Source: Variovorax sp. E3
GTDB taxonomy: Bacteria; Pseudomonadota; Gammaproteobacteria; Burkholderiales; Burkholderiaceae_C
NCBI RefSeq assembly: GCF_016082275.1
Contig: NZ_MOWM01000031.1
Span: 1-57,670, forward strand
Reading direction: 5' to 3'
Length of the DNA stretch: 57,670 nt
The translations under genes were made by a program, and so were the position numbers. Positions within the stretch are counted from its first letter, which is position 1; every line of letters begins with the position of its first letter. The notes under the pieces were generated by a model. It was not told the origin of the DNA. It saw only the letters and a program-made list of their open reading frames with translations, and ran no database searches. Shown here piece by piece: positions 9,167 through 19,735 of this stretch.

Positions 9167-10810
9167 ATGCTGGGTTTGATGCAAGACCAACCGCTTTTGA
9201 TCTCGTCGCTGATCGAGTTCGCCGAGCGCCACAACGGCGACGGCGAGATCGTCTCGCGCCGTGTCGAGGGCGATATCCACCGTTGCAACTGGAGCGACAT
9301 CGCATCGCGCGCCAGGCAGGTGGCCAATGCGCTGGACGGCGAGCAGCTGCTGTTCAGCGACCGCGTCGCGACCCTGGCCTGGAACGGCTACCGCCACCTG
9401 GAGCTGTACTACGGCGTGAGCGGCAGCGGCCGCGTGCTGCACACCATCAACCCGCGGCTGCACCCCGACCAGATCGCGTGGATCGCCAACCACGCCGAAG
9501 ACCAGATCCTGTGCTTCGACCTGAGCTTCCTGCCGCTGGTGCAGGCGGTGCATGCCAAATGTCCCACGATCCGGAAATGGATTGCACTGTGTGATGCAGA
9601 CAAGCTGCCGGCCGACAGCGGTGTGCCCAACCTGGTGAGCTACGAAAGCTGGATGGGCGCGCAGCCCACCGACTACGAATGGCCCACCTTCGACGAGAAC
9701 TCGGCCTCGAGCATGTGCTACACGAGCGGCACCACGGGCAACCCGAAGGCCGCGCTGTACAGCCACCGCTCCACGCTGCTGCACGCATACGCCGCTGCGC
9801 TGCCCGACGTCATGCGCCTGTCCGCGCAAGACTCGGTGCTGCCGGTGGTGCCGATGTTCCACGTCAACGCCTGGGGCATTCCGTACTCGGCCGCGCTGGT
9901 GGGCTGCAAGGTGGTGTTCCCCGGCCCGGCGCTCGATGGCAAGTCGGTGTACGAGCTGATCGAGGCCGAGGGCGTGACCTTCGCGGCCGGCGTGCCGACC
10001 GTCTGGCAGATGCTGCTGGGCCACATGCAGGCCAACGGCCTGAAGTTCAGCAAGCTCAACCGCACCGTCATCGGCGGCTCGGCCTGCCCGCCGGCCATGA
10101 TCACGGCGTTCCAGGAGAAGTTCAACGTCGAGGTGCTGCACGCCTGGGGCATGACCGAGATGAGCCCGCTGGGCACGCTGTGCACCCTGAAGAACAAGCA
10201 CCTGTCGCTGCCGCCGGACGCGCAGCTGAAGATCCGCATGAAGCAGGGCCGCGCGATCTTCGGCGTCGACATGAAGATCATCGACGGCGACGGCAACGAG
10301 CTGCCCTGGGACGGCAAGGCCTACGGAGACCTGCTGGTCAAGGGCCCGTGGATCGTCAAGGAATACTTCAAGGGCGAGGGCGGCGACCCGCTGGTTCCCG
10401 ACGCGCGGAACCGCGGCTGGTTTCCCACCGGCGACGTCGCCACCATCGACGCCGAGGGCTACCTGCAGATCACCGACCGCAGCAAGGACGTGATCAAGTC
10501 GGGCGGCGAGTGGATCAGCTCGATCGACATCGAGAACATCGCCGTCGCGCATCCGGGCGTGGCCATGGCCGCGTGCATCGGCGTGTTCCACCCCAAGTGG
10601 GACGAGCGGCCGATCATCGCGGTCGTGAAGAAGCCCGGCGCCGAGGTCACCCGCGAGGAACTGCTGGCCTTCTATGAAGGCAAGACCGCCAAGTGGCAGA
10701 TCCCCGACGACGTGGTGTTCGTCGAGGCCATTCCGATCGGCGCCACCGGCAAGATCCTGAAGACCAAGCTGCGCGAGCTGCTCAAGGACTACAAGCTGCC
10801 CACCCTCTGA
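9167..10810 (+). CDS. Medium/long-chain fatty-acid--CoA ligase (AlkK-like AMP-binding enzyme)
   Basis: This 547-residue adenylate-forming ligase activates a carboxylic acid to its acyl-CoA via an acyl-AMP. The P-loop CYTSGTTGNPKAALYSH, the motif WGMTEMSPLGTL and the hinge TGDVATIDAEGYLQITDRSKD are intact, and the C-terminal catalytic lysine lies in TGKILKTKLRELL. The N terminus (MLGLMQDQPLLISSLIEFA) and overall pattern match the AlkK/medium-chain subgroup. A TAGGAG ribosome binding site lies just before the ATG. The neighbouring receptors and beta-oxidation genes suggest it primes imported acids. Confidence 0.92.
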   Translation: MLGLMQDQPLLISSLIEFAERHNGDGEIVSRRVEGDIHRCNWSDIASRARQVANALDGEQLLFSDRVATLAWNGYRHLELYYGVSGSGRVLHTINPRLHPDQIAWIANHAEDQILCFDLSFLPLVQAVHAKCPTIRKWIALCDADKLPADSGVPNLVSYESWMGAQPTDYEWPTFDENSASSMCYTSGTTGNPKAALYSHRSTLLHAYAAALPDVMRLSAQDSVLPVVPMFHVNAWGIPYSAALVGCKVVFPGPALDGKSVYELIEAEGVTFAAGVPTVWQMLLGHMQANGLKFSKLNRTVIGGSACPPAMITAFQEKFNVEVLHAWGMTEMSPLGTLCTLKNKHLSLPPDAQLKIRMKQGRAIFGVDMKIIDGDGNELPWDGKAYGDLLVKGPWIVKEYFKGEGGDPLVPDARNRGWFPTGDVATIDAEGYLQITDRSKDVIKSGGEWISSIDIENIAVAHPGVAMAACIGVFHPKWDERPIIAVVKKPGAEVTREELLAFYEGKTAKWQIPDDVVFVEAIPIGATGKILKTKLRELLKDYKLPTL

Positions 10811-10845
10811 CGTACCGAGCCAAGCCCACCCGCACTGTCGCGCAC

Positions 10846-10920
10846 GCGATAGGAAAGCCGCCCCGGCGGCCGACCTTGCGGGCATTCCCTGTGCGGCGAA
10901 GAAAAGGGCGCTTGTACGCT
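10846..10920 (+). promoter_or_regulatory. Upstream control module, copy 1 (before the first LivK receptor)
   Basis: Three short blocks, GCGATAGGAA (10846), GGGCATTCCCTG (10880) and CTTGTACGCT (10911), recur with nearly identical spacing before the second receptor gene (12267, 12302, 12333). The remaining sequence between the blocks is not conserved, so these blocks are probably functional (promoter, operator or leader elements). A GGAG ribosome binding site follows at 10941. Confidence 0.55.
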
Positions 10921-10951
10921 GGCATTCCGCCTTTCACACTGGAGACTCTTC

Positions 10952-12181
10952 ATGCAATTTGCCATCAAGTCAGTAGCTGCCTGTGCCATGTTGGTGAGCT
11001 TCACGGCCGCCTTCGCCCAAAAGGGCGAGACCGTCAAGATCGCGTGGCTCGACCCGCTGTCGGGCCTGATGGCCGCGGTCGGCACCAACCAGCTCAAGAC
11101 CACGCAATTCCTTGCTGAAGAGTTCAACAAGAAGAACCTGTCGGGCGTCAAGTTCGAGATCATCGCGCTGGACAACAAGCTCAGCCCGCAGGAAACCACC
11201 GCCGCCCTGCGTTCCGCGCAGGACCAGGGCGCGCGCTACATCATGCAGGGCAACGGTTCCGGCCCCGCGCTGGCCATCATCGACGCGGTCGAGAAGAACA
11301 ACGCGCGCAATCCGGGCAAGGAACTGCTGTTCATGAACTACGCGGCGGTCGACCCCGACCTGACCAACAGCAAGTGCAGCTATTGGCACTTCCGGGTCGA
11401 CGCCGACACCTCCATGAAGATGGAGGCCCTGACCACCTGGATGAAGGACCAGCCCGACATCAAGAAGGTCTACATCCTGGGCCAGAACTACGCGCACGGC
11501 GTGCAGGTGTCCAAGTTCGCCAAGGAAGACCTGAAGGTCAAGCGCCCCGACATCCAGATCGTGGGCGACGACCTGCACCCGCTGGCGCAGGTGCGCGACT
11601 TCTCGCCGTACATCGCCAAGATCAAGGCCTCGGGCGCCGACACCGTCATCACCGGCAACTGGGGCTCCGACCTGTCGCTGCTCATCAAGGCGGCCAACGA
11701 CTCGGGCCTGAACGTCAAGTTCCTGACCTACTACGCGCCGGGCGCCGGCACGCCCACGGCCATGGGCGCCACGTCGGATGGCAAGGTCTACACCGTGGCC
11801 TACGCCCACTACAACATGGGCGGCGAGATCCAGCAGCTGCTCGCGGGCTACAAGAAGCGCATGAACGACGACCTGACGCAGGCCTCGATCTACCACGTGT
11901 TCGCGCTGCTCGATGCAGCCTTCGCCAAGACCAAGTCGACCGACCCCGTGAAGGTGGCCGCGGCGCTGGAAGGCATGAAGATCAAGAGCTTCAACGGCGA
12001 GGTCGAGGTGCGCAAGGCCGACCACCAGTTGCAGCAGGGCCTGTACATCTCGCGCTGGGAAAAGGCGAGCGCCAAGTACCCCTACGACGCCGAGAACACC
12101 GGCTACACCAACGTCCCCGTGAAGTATTACGAGTCGTATGTGGCGAGCACGCCCACGACCTGCCAGATGAAGCGCCCCTAG
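10952..12181 (+). CDS. Branched-chain amino acid-type ABC transporter substrate-binding protein, paralog 1
   Basis: A 409-residue periplasmic receptor of the LivK/HAAT fold. A Sec signal (AACAMLVSFTAAFAQ) precedes the type I periplasmic-binding fold (VKIAWLDPLSGLMAAVGTNQ, then YIMQGNGSGPALAIIDA and IVGDDLHPLAQVRDFSPYIA). Homologues bind hydrophobic amino acids but also short-chain or aromatic acids, so the ligand cannot be assigned. It is closely similar to the next gene and likely arose by tandem duplication. The adjacent acyl-CoA ligase and beta-oxidation genes suggest a carboxylic acid ligand (inference). Confidence 0.9.
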   Translation: MQFAIKSVAACAMLVSFTAAFAQKGETVKIAWLDPLSGLMAAVGTNQLKTTQFLAEEFNKKNLSGVKFEIIALDNKLSPQETTAALRSAQDQGARYIMQGNGSGPALAIIDAVEKNNARNPGKELLFMNYAAVDPDLTNSKCSYWHFRVDADTSMKMEALTTWMKDQPDIKKVYILGQNYAHGVQVSKFAKEDLKVKRPDIQIVGDDLHPLAQVRDFSPYIAKIKASGADTVITGNWGSDLSLLIKAANDSGLNVKFLTYYAPGAGTPTAMGATSDGKVYTVAYAHYNMGGEIQQLLAGYKKRMNDDLTQASIYHVFALLDAAFAKTKSTDPVKVAAALEGMKIKSFNGEVEVRKADHQLQQGLYISRWEKASAKYPYDAENTGYTNVPVKYYESYVASTPTTCQMKRP

Positions 12182-12202
12182 GCGTCTTTGTGAACGCATT
12201 TC

Positions 12203-12238
12203 CTACCCATTGGTAGCAAGCTATCTACCAGCGGGTAG
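12203..12238. promoter_or_regulatory. Two tandem 14-bp dyads, probable operator pair
   Basis: CTACCCATTGGTAG (12203-12216) and CTACCAGCGGGTAG (12225-12238) are imperfect palindromes with CTACC/GGTAG arms, each followed by CAA. Their centres are 22 bp apart, about two helical turns, which suits a pair of regulator dimers on one DNA face. They lie between the two receptor genes, upstream of the second. The cognate regulator is not evident in the window. Confidence 0.6.
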
Positions 12239-12266
12239 CAATTTGGAGAAATGCGCTGTCGCATGC

Positions 12267-12342
12267 GCGATAGAAACGGGCCTTTGCAGCCTCCCTCTTA
12301 CGGGCATTCCCTGAGGGGAGGGGCTGCAAACACTTGTACTCT
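12267..12342 (+). promoter_or_regulatory. Upstream control module, copy 2 (before the second LivK receptor)
   Basis: The blocks GCGATAGAAA, GGGCATTCCCTG and CTTGTACTCT repeat those before the first receptor gene, with spacings of 35 and 31 bases against 34 and 31. Conservation of short blocks and spacing, but not of the rest, suggests retained regulatory elements after duplication. Confidence 0.55.
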
Positions 12343-12382
12343 CGTGCGGCGTTTTGATTCGGTTTGACCCAGGAGATATAGA

Positions 12383-13615
12383 TTGAAGTTCGCTCTGAAA
12401 ATCGCTACCGCGGCCGTCATCGCGGCAACCGCCACCGGCGCTCTGGCCCAGAAGGGTGAGACCGTCAAGATCGCATGGCTCGACCCGCTGTCGGGCCTCA
12501 TGGCCGCGGTCGGGACGAACCAGCTCAAGACCTTCCAGTTCTTCGCCGAAGAGTTCAACAAGAAGAACGCCGCCGGCGTGAAGTTCGAGATCATCGGCAT
12601 CGACAACAAGCTCAGCCCGCAAGAGACCACCAGCGCGCTGCGCTCGGCCCTGGACCAGGGCGCGCGCTACATCGTGCAGGGCAACGGTTCCGGCCCGGCG
12701 CTGGCCATCATCGATGCGCTCGAGAAGAACAACGCGCGCAACCCCGGCAAGGAAGCGCTGTACCTGAACTACGCCGCGGTCGACCCCGAGCTGACCAACG
12801 CCAAGTGCAGCTACTGGCAGTTCCGCTTCGACGCCGACACGTCGATGAAGATGGAAGCGCTGACCACCTACATGAAGGACCAGCCGGAGATCAAGAAGGT
12901 CTACATCATCGGCCAGAACTATGCGCACGGCCAACAGGTCTCCAAGTTCGCCAAGGAAGACCTGAAGCACAAGCGCCCCGACATCCAGATCGTGGGCGAC
13001 GACCTGCACCCGCTGGCGCAAGTGCGCGACTTTGCCCCGTACATCGCCAAGATCAAGGCCTCGGGCGCCGACACCGTCATCACCGGCAACTGGGGCTCCG
13101 ACCTCGCGCTGCTGATCAAGGCCGCCAACGACTCGGGCCTGAACGTCAAGTTCTACACCTACTACGCCGTGACCACCGGCACGCCGACCGCCATGGGTGC
13201 GGCGTCCGACGGCAAGGTGTACCAGGTCGGCTACGCCCACTACAACATGGGCGGCGACATGCAGAAGTACGCGGAAGACTTCAAGAAGAAGTTCAACGAC
13301 GACCTATACACCACCGACGTCTACACCGTGTTCCAGGCCCTGACCGAAGCCTTCGTCAAGACCAAGTCGACCGACCCCGTCAAGGTGGCCGCCGCCATGG
13401 AAGGCATGAAGTTCAAGAGCTTCAACGGCGACGTCGAGCTGCGCAAGACCGATCACCAGCTGCAGCAGGGCCTGTATATCGCCAAGTGGGAAAAGGCCAG
13501 CGCCAAGTACCCGTACAGCCCGGAGAACACCGGCTACACGCTGGCCCCGGTGAAGTACTACGACGCCTACGTCGCGAGCACGCCCACGTCCTGCCAGATG
13601 AAGCGTCCTTCCTGA
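12383..13615 (+). CDS. Branched-chain amino acid-type ABC transporter substrate-binding protein, paralog 2 (TTG start)
   Basis: A 410-residue LivK-type receptor, highly similar to paralog 1 over the whole mature region (GETVKIAWLDPLSGLMAAVG, YIVQGNGSGPALAIIDA, IVGDDLHPLAQVRDFAPYIA). The signal peptide is KFALKIATAAVIAATATGAL with cleavage near ALAQ. The start is TTG at 12383, supported by an AGGAG ribosome binding site at 12371-12375 and by alignment with paralog 1, because no ATG fits. It is followed by a terminator-like hairpin before the permease gene, a usual way to make more receptor than membrane subunits. Confidence 0.9.
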   Translation: MKFALKIATAAVIAATATGALAQKGETVKIAWLDPLSGLMAAVGTNQLKTFQFFAEEFNKKNAAGVKFEIIGIDNKLSPQETTSALRSALDQGARYIVQGNGSGPALAIIDALEKNNARNPGKEALYLNYAAVDPELTNAKCSYWQFRFDADTSMKMEALTTYMKDQPEIKKVYIIGQNYAHGQQVSKFAKEDLKHKRPDIQIVGDDLHPLAQVRDFAPYIAKIKASGADTVITGNWGSDLALLIKAANDSGLNVKFYTYYAVTTGTPTAMGAASDGKVYQVGYAHYNMGGDMQKYAEDFKKKFNDDLYTTDVYTVFQALTEAFVKTKSTDPVKVAAAMEGMKFKSFNGDVELRKTDHQLQQGLYIAKWEKASAKYPYSPENTGYTLAPVKYYDAYVASTPTSCQMKRPS

Positions 13616-13640
13616 GTACGGGAACACGCCAACGCGGTCG

Positions 13641-13676
13641 AGGCCCGACTTCAACACTCGGGCCTTTTTTCTTTTT
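13641..13676 (+). terminator. Intrinsic terminator/attenuator between receptor and permease genes
   Basis: An 8-bp stem AGGCCCGA/TCGGGCCT with a 9-nt loop is followed by TTTTTTCTTTTT. It lies inside the transporter operon, so partial read-through would set the receptor-to-permease ratio. Confidence 0.85.
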
Positions 13677-13695
13677 CACCTGACACGAAAGACCG

Positions 13696-15984
13696 ATGAA
13701 CGTCGAATTCTTCGTCATCTCGCTGCTCAACGGCGTGAGCTACGGCTTGCTGTTGTTCATGCTGAGCTCTGGCCTCACGCTGATCTTCAGCATGATGGGC
13801 GTGCTCAACTTCGCGCATGCCAGCTTCTACATGCTCGGCGCCTACTTCGCCTACACGCTGTCGGGCATCGTCGGCTTCTGGCCGGCACTCTTCATTGCGC
13901 CGCTCCTGGTGTTCGCGCTGGGCGCGGCCTTCGAGCGCTACTGCCTGCGGCGGGTCCACAAGTTCGGCCACGTGCCCGAACTGCTGGTGACCTTCGGTCT
14001 TTCTTACCTCATTCTGGAAATCGTGCAGCTGGTGTGGGGCCGCTCGACGGTGCCCTACGGCCTGCCCACCGCGCTGCAGGGCCCGCTGTTCTCGCTCTAC
14101 GGCACGCAGTTCCCCAAGTCACGCTCGTTCATCATGCTGGTGGCGGTGCTGATGCTGGTGTCGGTGTGGCTGCTGCTCACGCGCACGCGCATCGGCCTGG
14201 TGATCCAGGCGGCGCTGAAGCACCCTGACATGGTCGAGGCGCTGGGCCACAACGTGCCGCGCGTGTTCATGCTGGTGTTCGGCGGCGGCGCCGCGCTGGC
14301 GGGGCTGGCGGGCGTGGTCGGCGGCAACACCTACGTCACCGAGCCGGCCATGGCGGGCTCGGTCGGCTCCATCATCTTCGTGGTGGTGGTGGTCGGCGGC
14401 ATGGGCTCGCTGGCGGGCGCCTTTTTGGCCTCGCTGATCATCGGCGTGGTGCAGACCTTTGCCGTGGCCATGGACCAGTCGCTGGCCACCGGGCTGCAGG
14501 CGCTGGGCGTGGCCGTGAGCGACCAGACCTTCGGCTACGAGCTGCTCAAGCTCACGATCTCGCAGGTCGCGCCGATCCTGCCGTACCTGTTCCTGGTGCT
14601 GATCCTGATCTTCCGACCCAAGGGTCTTCTCGGAACGCGGGAGACTGACGCCATGAACACTGCAACGACAACCGCCGCATCGGCGTCCACGCCGACGCGC
14701 TACTACCGCTTCAAGCCGCTGAACATCGGCCGCATCCTGATCTGGTCGATGTTCGCGCTGCTGCTGATCGTCGCGCCGATGATCTTCAAGAGCAGCCTGG
14801 CGCTCACCATGCTCTCGCAGATCGGCTACCTGATCATCATCTGCCTGAGCTACAACATCCTGCTGGGGCAGGGCGGCATGCTCAGCTTCGGGCACGCGGT
14901 GTACGTGGGCCTGGGCTCGTTCATCGCCATCCACGCGATGAACTTCGCCAGCGCCGGCAAGCTGCCGATTCCGCTGGTGCTGATCCCGCTGGTGGGCGGC
15001 CTGGGCGGCATGTTCTTCGCCATGGTGTTCGGCTACGTGTCGACCAAGAAGTCGGGCACCACCTTCGCGATGATCACGCTCGGCCTGGGCGAGCTGGTGG
15101 CCGCCATGGCGCTGATGTTCCCGAGCTTCTTCGGCGGCGAAGGCGGCATCACCACCAACCGCGTGTACGGCGCCTCGTTCTTCGGCATCAACTTCGGGCC
15201 GCAGAACCAGGTGTATTACCTGATCGCGGTGTACTGCTTCATCTGCACCGGCCTGATGTTCGCCTTCACCGGCACGCCGCTGGGCCGCATGCTGAACGCG
15301 GTGCGCGACAACCCGGAGCGCGTGGAGTTCATCGGCTACAACACGCAGCGCGTGCGCTACTACGCCTTCATCATCGCGGGCTTCTTCGCGGGCATCGGCG
15401 GCGGGCTGGCGGCCATCAACTTCGAGATCGTGAACGCGGCCGACAGCCTGAACGGGCTGCGCTCGGGCAGCTACCTGCTGTTCACCTTCCTGGGCGGCGC
15501 GACCTTCTTCTTCGGGCCGATCATCGGCGCGGCGCTGCTGGTGTTCGCGCTGGTGCTGCTGTCCGAGCTCAGCAAGGCCTGGCTGCTGTACGTGGGCCTG
15601 GTGTTCCTGCTGATGGTGATGTTCGCGCCCGGCGGCGTGGCCAGCCTGATCATGATGAACGTGCGCGTGGCGCTGTTCGGCAAGATCAAGCGCTTCTACC
15701 TGCTGTACGTGGGCCTGTTCGTTGGCGCGGCCATCATGCTGGCGGGCGCGGCGGCCATCGTCGAGATGATCTATCACATGCAGCTGAACGCGGCACTCGG
15801 CCCGATGGTGCCGTTCGCGGGCCTGCAGCTGGACACCTCGTCGGCCACGGCGTGGGTCGTCGCGGCGGCGCTGCTGGCGGTGGGCCTGGGCATCTTCGAG
15901 GTGGTGCGCAGGCGCTTCGCGAAGGTGTGGGGCCAGGCACAGGAAGAAATCGAAGCCGAGATCAAGCGGCGGGAGACGGCATGA
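13696..15984 (+). CDS. Branched-chain amino acid-type ABC permeases LivH and LivM, read as one 762-residue frame
   Basis: Residues 1 to about 315 are a complete LivH-type permease (MNVEFFVISLLNGVSYGLLL, GNTYVTEPAMAGSVGSIIFV, IFRPKGLLGTRET). From Met320 (base 14653) a LivM-type permease follows (SYNILLGQGGMLSFGHAVYV, NPERVEFIGYNTQRVRYYAF). The LivM part is about 100 residues longer than usual, with extra hydrophobic segments before a basic cytoplasmic tail. The junction GTRETDAMNTATTT looks like an ordinary LivH end plus a LivM start. One missing C at 14645-14648 would hide a TGA, so the fusion may be a sequence error. The gene overlaps livG by ATGA. Confidence 0.87.
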   Translation: MNVEFFVISLLNGVSYGLLLFMLSSGLTLIFSMMGVLNFAHASFYMLGAYFAYTLSGIVGFWPALFIAPLLVFALGAAFERYCLRRVHKFGHVPELLVTFGLSYLILEIVQLVWGRSTVPYGLPTALQGPLFSLYGTQFPKSRSFIMLVAVLMLVSVWLLLTRTRIGLVIQAALKHPDMVEALGHNVPRVFMLVFGGGAALAGLAGVVGGNTYVTEPAMAGSVGSIIFVVVVVGGMGSLAGAFLASLIIGVVQTFAVAMDQSLATGLQALGVAVSDQTFGYELLKLTISQVAPILPYLFLVLILIFRPKGLLGTRETDAMNTATTTAASASTPTRYYRFKPLNIGRILIWSMFALLLIVAPMIFKSSLALTMLSQIGYLIIICLSYNILLGQGGMLSFGHAVYVGLGSFIAIHAMNFASAGKLPIPLVLIPLVGGLGGMFFAMVFGYVSTKKSGTTFAMITLGLGELVAAMALMFPSFFGGEGGITTNRVYGASFFGINFGPQNQVYYLIAVYCFICTGLMFAFTGTPLGRMLNAVRDNPERVEFIGYNTQRVRYYAFIIAGFFAGIGGGLAAINFEIVNAADSLNGLRSGSYLLFTFLGGATFFFGPIIGAALLVFALVLLSELSKAWLLYVGLVFLLMVMFAPGGVASLIMMNVRVALFGKIKRFYLLYVGLFVGAAIMLAGAAAIVEMIYHMQLNAALGPMVPFAGLQLDTSSATAWVVAAALLAVGLGIFEVVRRRFAKVWGQAQEEIEAEIKRRETA

Positions 15985-16751
15985 CCTATTCACTCGAACT
16001 CAAGGGCCTGCGAAAGAGCTTCGGCAAGACCGACATCATTCGCGGCGTCGACCTGGCGGTGAACGCCGGCGAACGCGTCGCCATCATCGGGCCGAACGGC
16101 GCGGGCAAGTCCACGCTGTTCAACCTGATCAGCGGGCGCCTGACGCCCACCAGCGGCGAGGTGCTGCTGAACGGCCAGCGCATCGACGGCAAGCAGCCCT
16201 ACGAGATCAACCGGCTCGGGCTGTCGCGCAGCTTCCAGATCACCAACATCTTCCCGAAGCTGAGCGTGTTCGAGAACCTGCGCTGCGGCGTGCTGTGGAG
16301 CCTGGGCTACAAGTACACCTTCCTGCGTTTCCTGTCGAACCTGGACGATGCCAACGAGCGCACCGAAGAGCTCATCAAGCAAATCGGCCTGGAGAAGAAG
16401 CGCGACGTGCACGCGGTGAACCTCACCTACGCCGAGCAGCGCGCGCTGGAAATCGGCGTGACCATCGCGGGCGGCGCCAGCGTGATCCTGCTGGACGAGC
16501 CCACGGCCGGCATGAGCAAGACCGAGACCTCGCACTTCATCTCGCTCATCAAGCACGTCACGGTCGGCAAGACGCTGCTGACGGTGGAGCACGACATGGG
16601 CGTGGTGTTCGGCCTGGCCGACAAGATCGCGGTGGTGGTGTACGGCGAGGTCATTGCCTTCGACACGCCCGCCGCCGTGCGCGCCAACGCGCGCGTGCAG
16701 GAGGCCTACCTGGGCTCATCGGTTGCCGACGCGCAAGGGGCTGGACACTGA
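15981..16751 (+). CDS. livG: ABC transporter ATP-binding protein LivG
   Basis: A 256-residue cytoplasmic ATPase of the branched-chain amino acid-type importer. Walker A is canonical (GPNGAGKST), Walker B plus catalytic Glu is VILLDEP, and the switch histidine is present in TVEHDM. The signature motif is degenerate, LTYAEQRALEIG instead of LSGGQ. The LivG hallmark SRSFQITNIFPKLSVFENL is present. ATGA overlap with the permease start-stop junction indicates coupled translation. With LivF it should form an asymmetric NBD pair (see findings). Confidence 0.94.
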   Translation: MTYSLELKGLRKSFGKTDIIRGVDLAVNAGERVAIIGPNGAGKSTLFNLISGRLTPTSGEVLLNGQRIDGKQPYEINRLGLSRSFQITNIFPKLSVFENLRCGVLWSLGYKYTFLRFLSNLDDANERTEELIKQIGLEKKRDVHAVNLTYAEQRALEIGVTIAGGASVILLDEPTAGMSKTETSHFISLIKHVTVGKTLLTVEHDMGVVFGLADKIAVVVYGEVIAFDTPAAVRANARVQEAYLGSSVADAQGAGH

Positions 16752-16752
16752 C

Positions 16753-17448
16753 ATGCTGAAGCTCAAAGACATCCACGCCTACTACGGCAAGAGCCATGTG
16801 CTGCATGGCGTTTCGTTCGACGTGAACCCCGGCGAAATCGTCGCGCTGCTGGGGCGCAACGGCTCGGGCCGCTCGACCACCGCCAAGGCCATCATGGGCC
16901 TGGTGCATGCCGAGGGCGGCCTGCACTGGAAGGGGCAGGACATCCTGCGCCGCAAGGCCTACGAAATTGCGCACTTCGGCATCGGCTACGTGCCCGAGAA
17001 CCGCGACATCTTTCCCAAGCTCACGGTGCACCAGAACCTGCTGCTGGGGCAGAAGGGCTCGGGCAAGGGCAGCCGCTGGAACTTCGAGGACATGTACGCC
17101 ATGTTCCCGCGCCTGAAGGAGCGCCAGCACACCGAGGCCGGCGTGCTCTCGGGCGGCGAGCAGCAGATGCTCACGCTGTGCCGCACGCTCATGGGCGACC
17201 CCGACCTGATCATCATCGACGAGCCGACCGAAGGCCTGGCGCCCAAGATCGTGGAGCTGGTGGGGCAGTACCTGCGCACGCTCAAGGACAAGGGCATTTC
17301 GGTGCTGCTCATCGAGCAGAAGCTCACCATTGCCATGCAGATCTCGGACCGCGCGCTCGTCATGGGCCACGGCAGCATCGTGTTCGACGGCACGCCCGAC
17401 AGCCTGCGCGCCGACGCCACCACCCGCAAGGAGTGGCTGGAAGTTTGA
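16753..17448 (+). CDS. livF: ABC transporter ATP-binding protein LivF
   Basis: A 231-residue ATPase, the second NBD of the importer. Walker A reads GRNGSGRST, with Arg in place of the phosphate-binding Lys. The signature LSGGEQQ and Walker B LIIIDEPTEG are canonical, and the switch position is Gln (LLIEQK), as is common in LivF. The family block GIGYVPENRDIFPKLTVHQN is intact. The gene starts one base after the livG stop codon and is followed by a GC-rich terminator, so it ends the transporter operon. Confidence 0.93.
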   Translation: MLKLKDIHAYYGKSHVLHGVSFDVNPGEIVALLGRNGSGRSTTAKAIMGLVHAEGGLHWKGQDILRRKAYEIAHFGIGYVPENRDIFPKLTVHQNLLLGQKGSGKGSRWNFEDMYAMFPRLKERQHTEAGVLSGGEQQMLTLCRTLMGDPDLIIIDEPTEGLAPKIVELVGQYLRTLKDKGISVLLIEQKLTIAMQISDRALVMGHGSIVFDGTPDSLRADATTRKEWLEV

Positions 17449-17456
17449 TACCCCCA

Positions 17457-17490
17457 GGGGATCCGGGCCCGGCCCCGGATCCCCTTGTCT
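17457..17490 (+). terminator. GC-rich hairpin terminator after livF
   Basis: A 10-bp perfect stem GGGGATCCGG/CCGGATCCCC encloses GCCCGGCC and is followed by TTGTCTCT. The T tract is weak, but the hairpin is very stable and sits just after the last transporter gene. Confidence 0.7.
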
Positions 17491-17509
17491 CTACAGCGAC
17501 TGCGTGCCA

Positions 17510-17537
17510 TTGTTAGGCCACGCGAAACGCCTAGAAT
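17510..17537 (+). promoter_or_regulatory. Sigma-70-type promoter for the FadJ-like gene
   Basis: TTGTTA (17510) and TAGAAT (17532) are separated by 16 bases, matching the -35 and -10 consensus at four and five of six positions. The predicted start near 17544 leaves an untranslated leader of about 55 nt before the ATG at 17598. It lies directly after the livF terminator, so the beta-oxidation genes appear to start a new transcript here. Confidence 0.6.
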
Positions 17538-17597
17538 CCCCCGAAAAAGAACACTCGTGCTTTTTCTTCTTTTTCTTCACACACCAAGGAACGCAGC

Positions 17598-19703
<2,106 letters not shown>

Positions 19704-19735
19704 CAGAGACACGACCGACAGGACACCGACCGCCA

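Noticed and set aside
14119..15993. Long minus-strand frame opposite the LivHM permease
   Set aside because: The product is His/Arg/Gln/Ala-rich low-complexity sequence mirroring hydrophobic codons of the permease, with no ribosome binding site.
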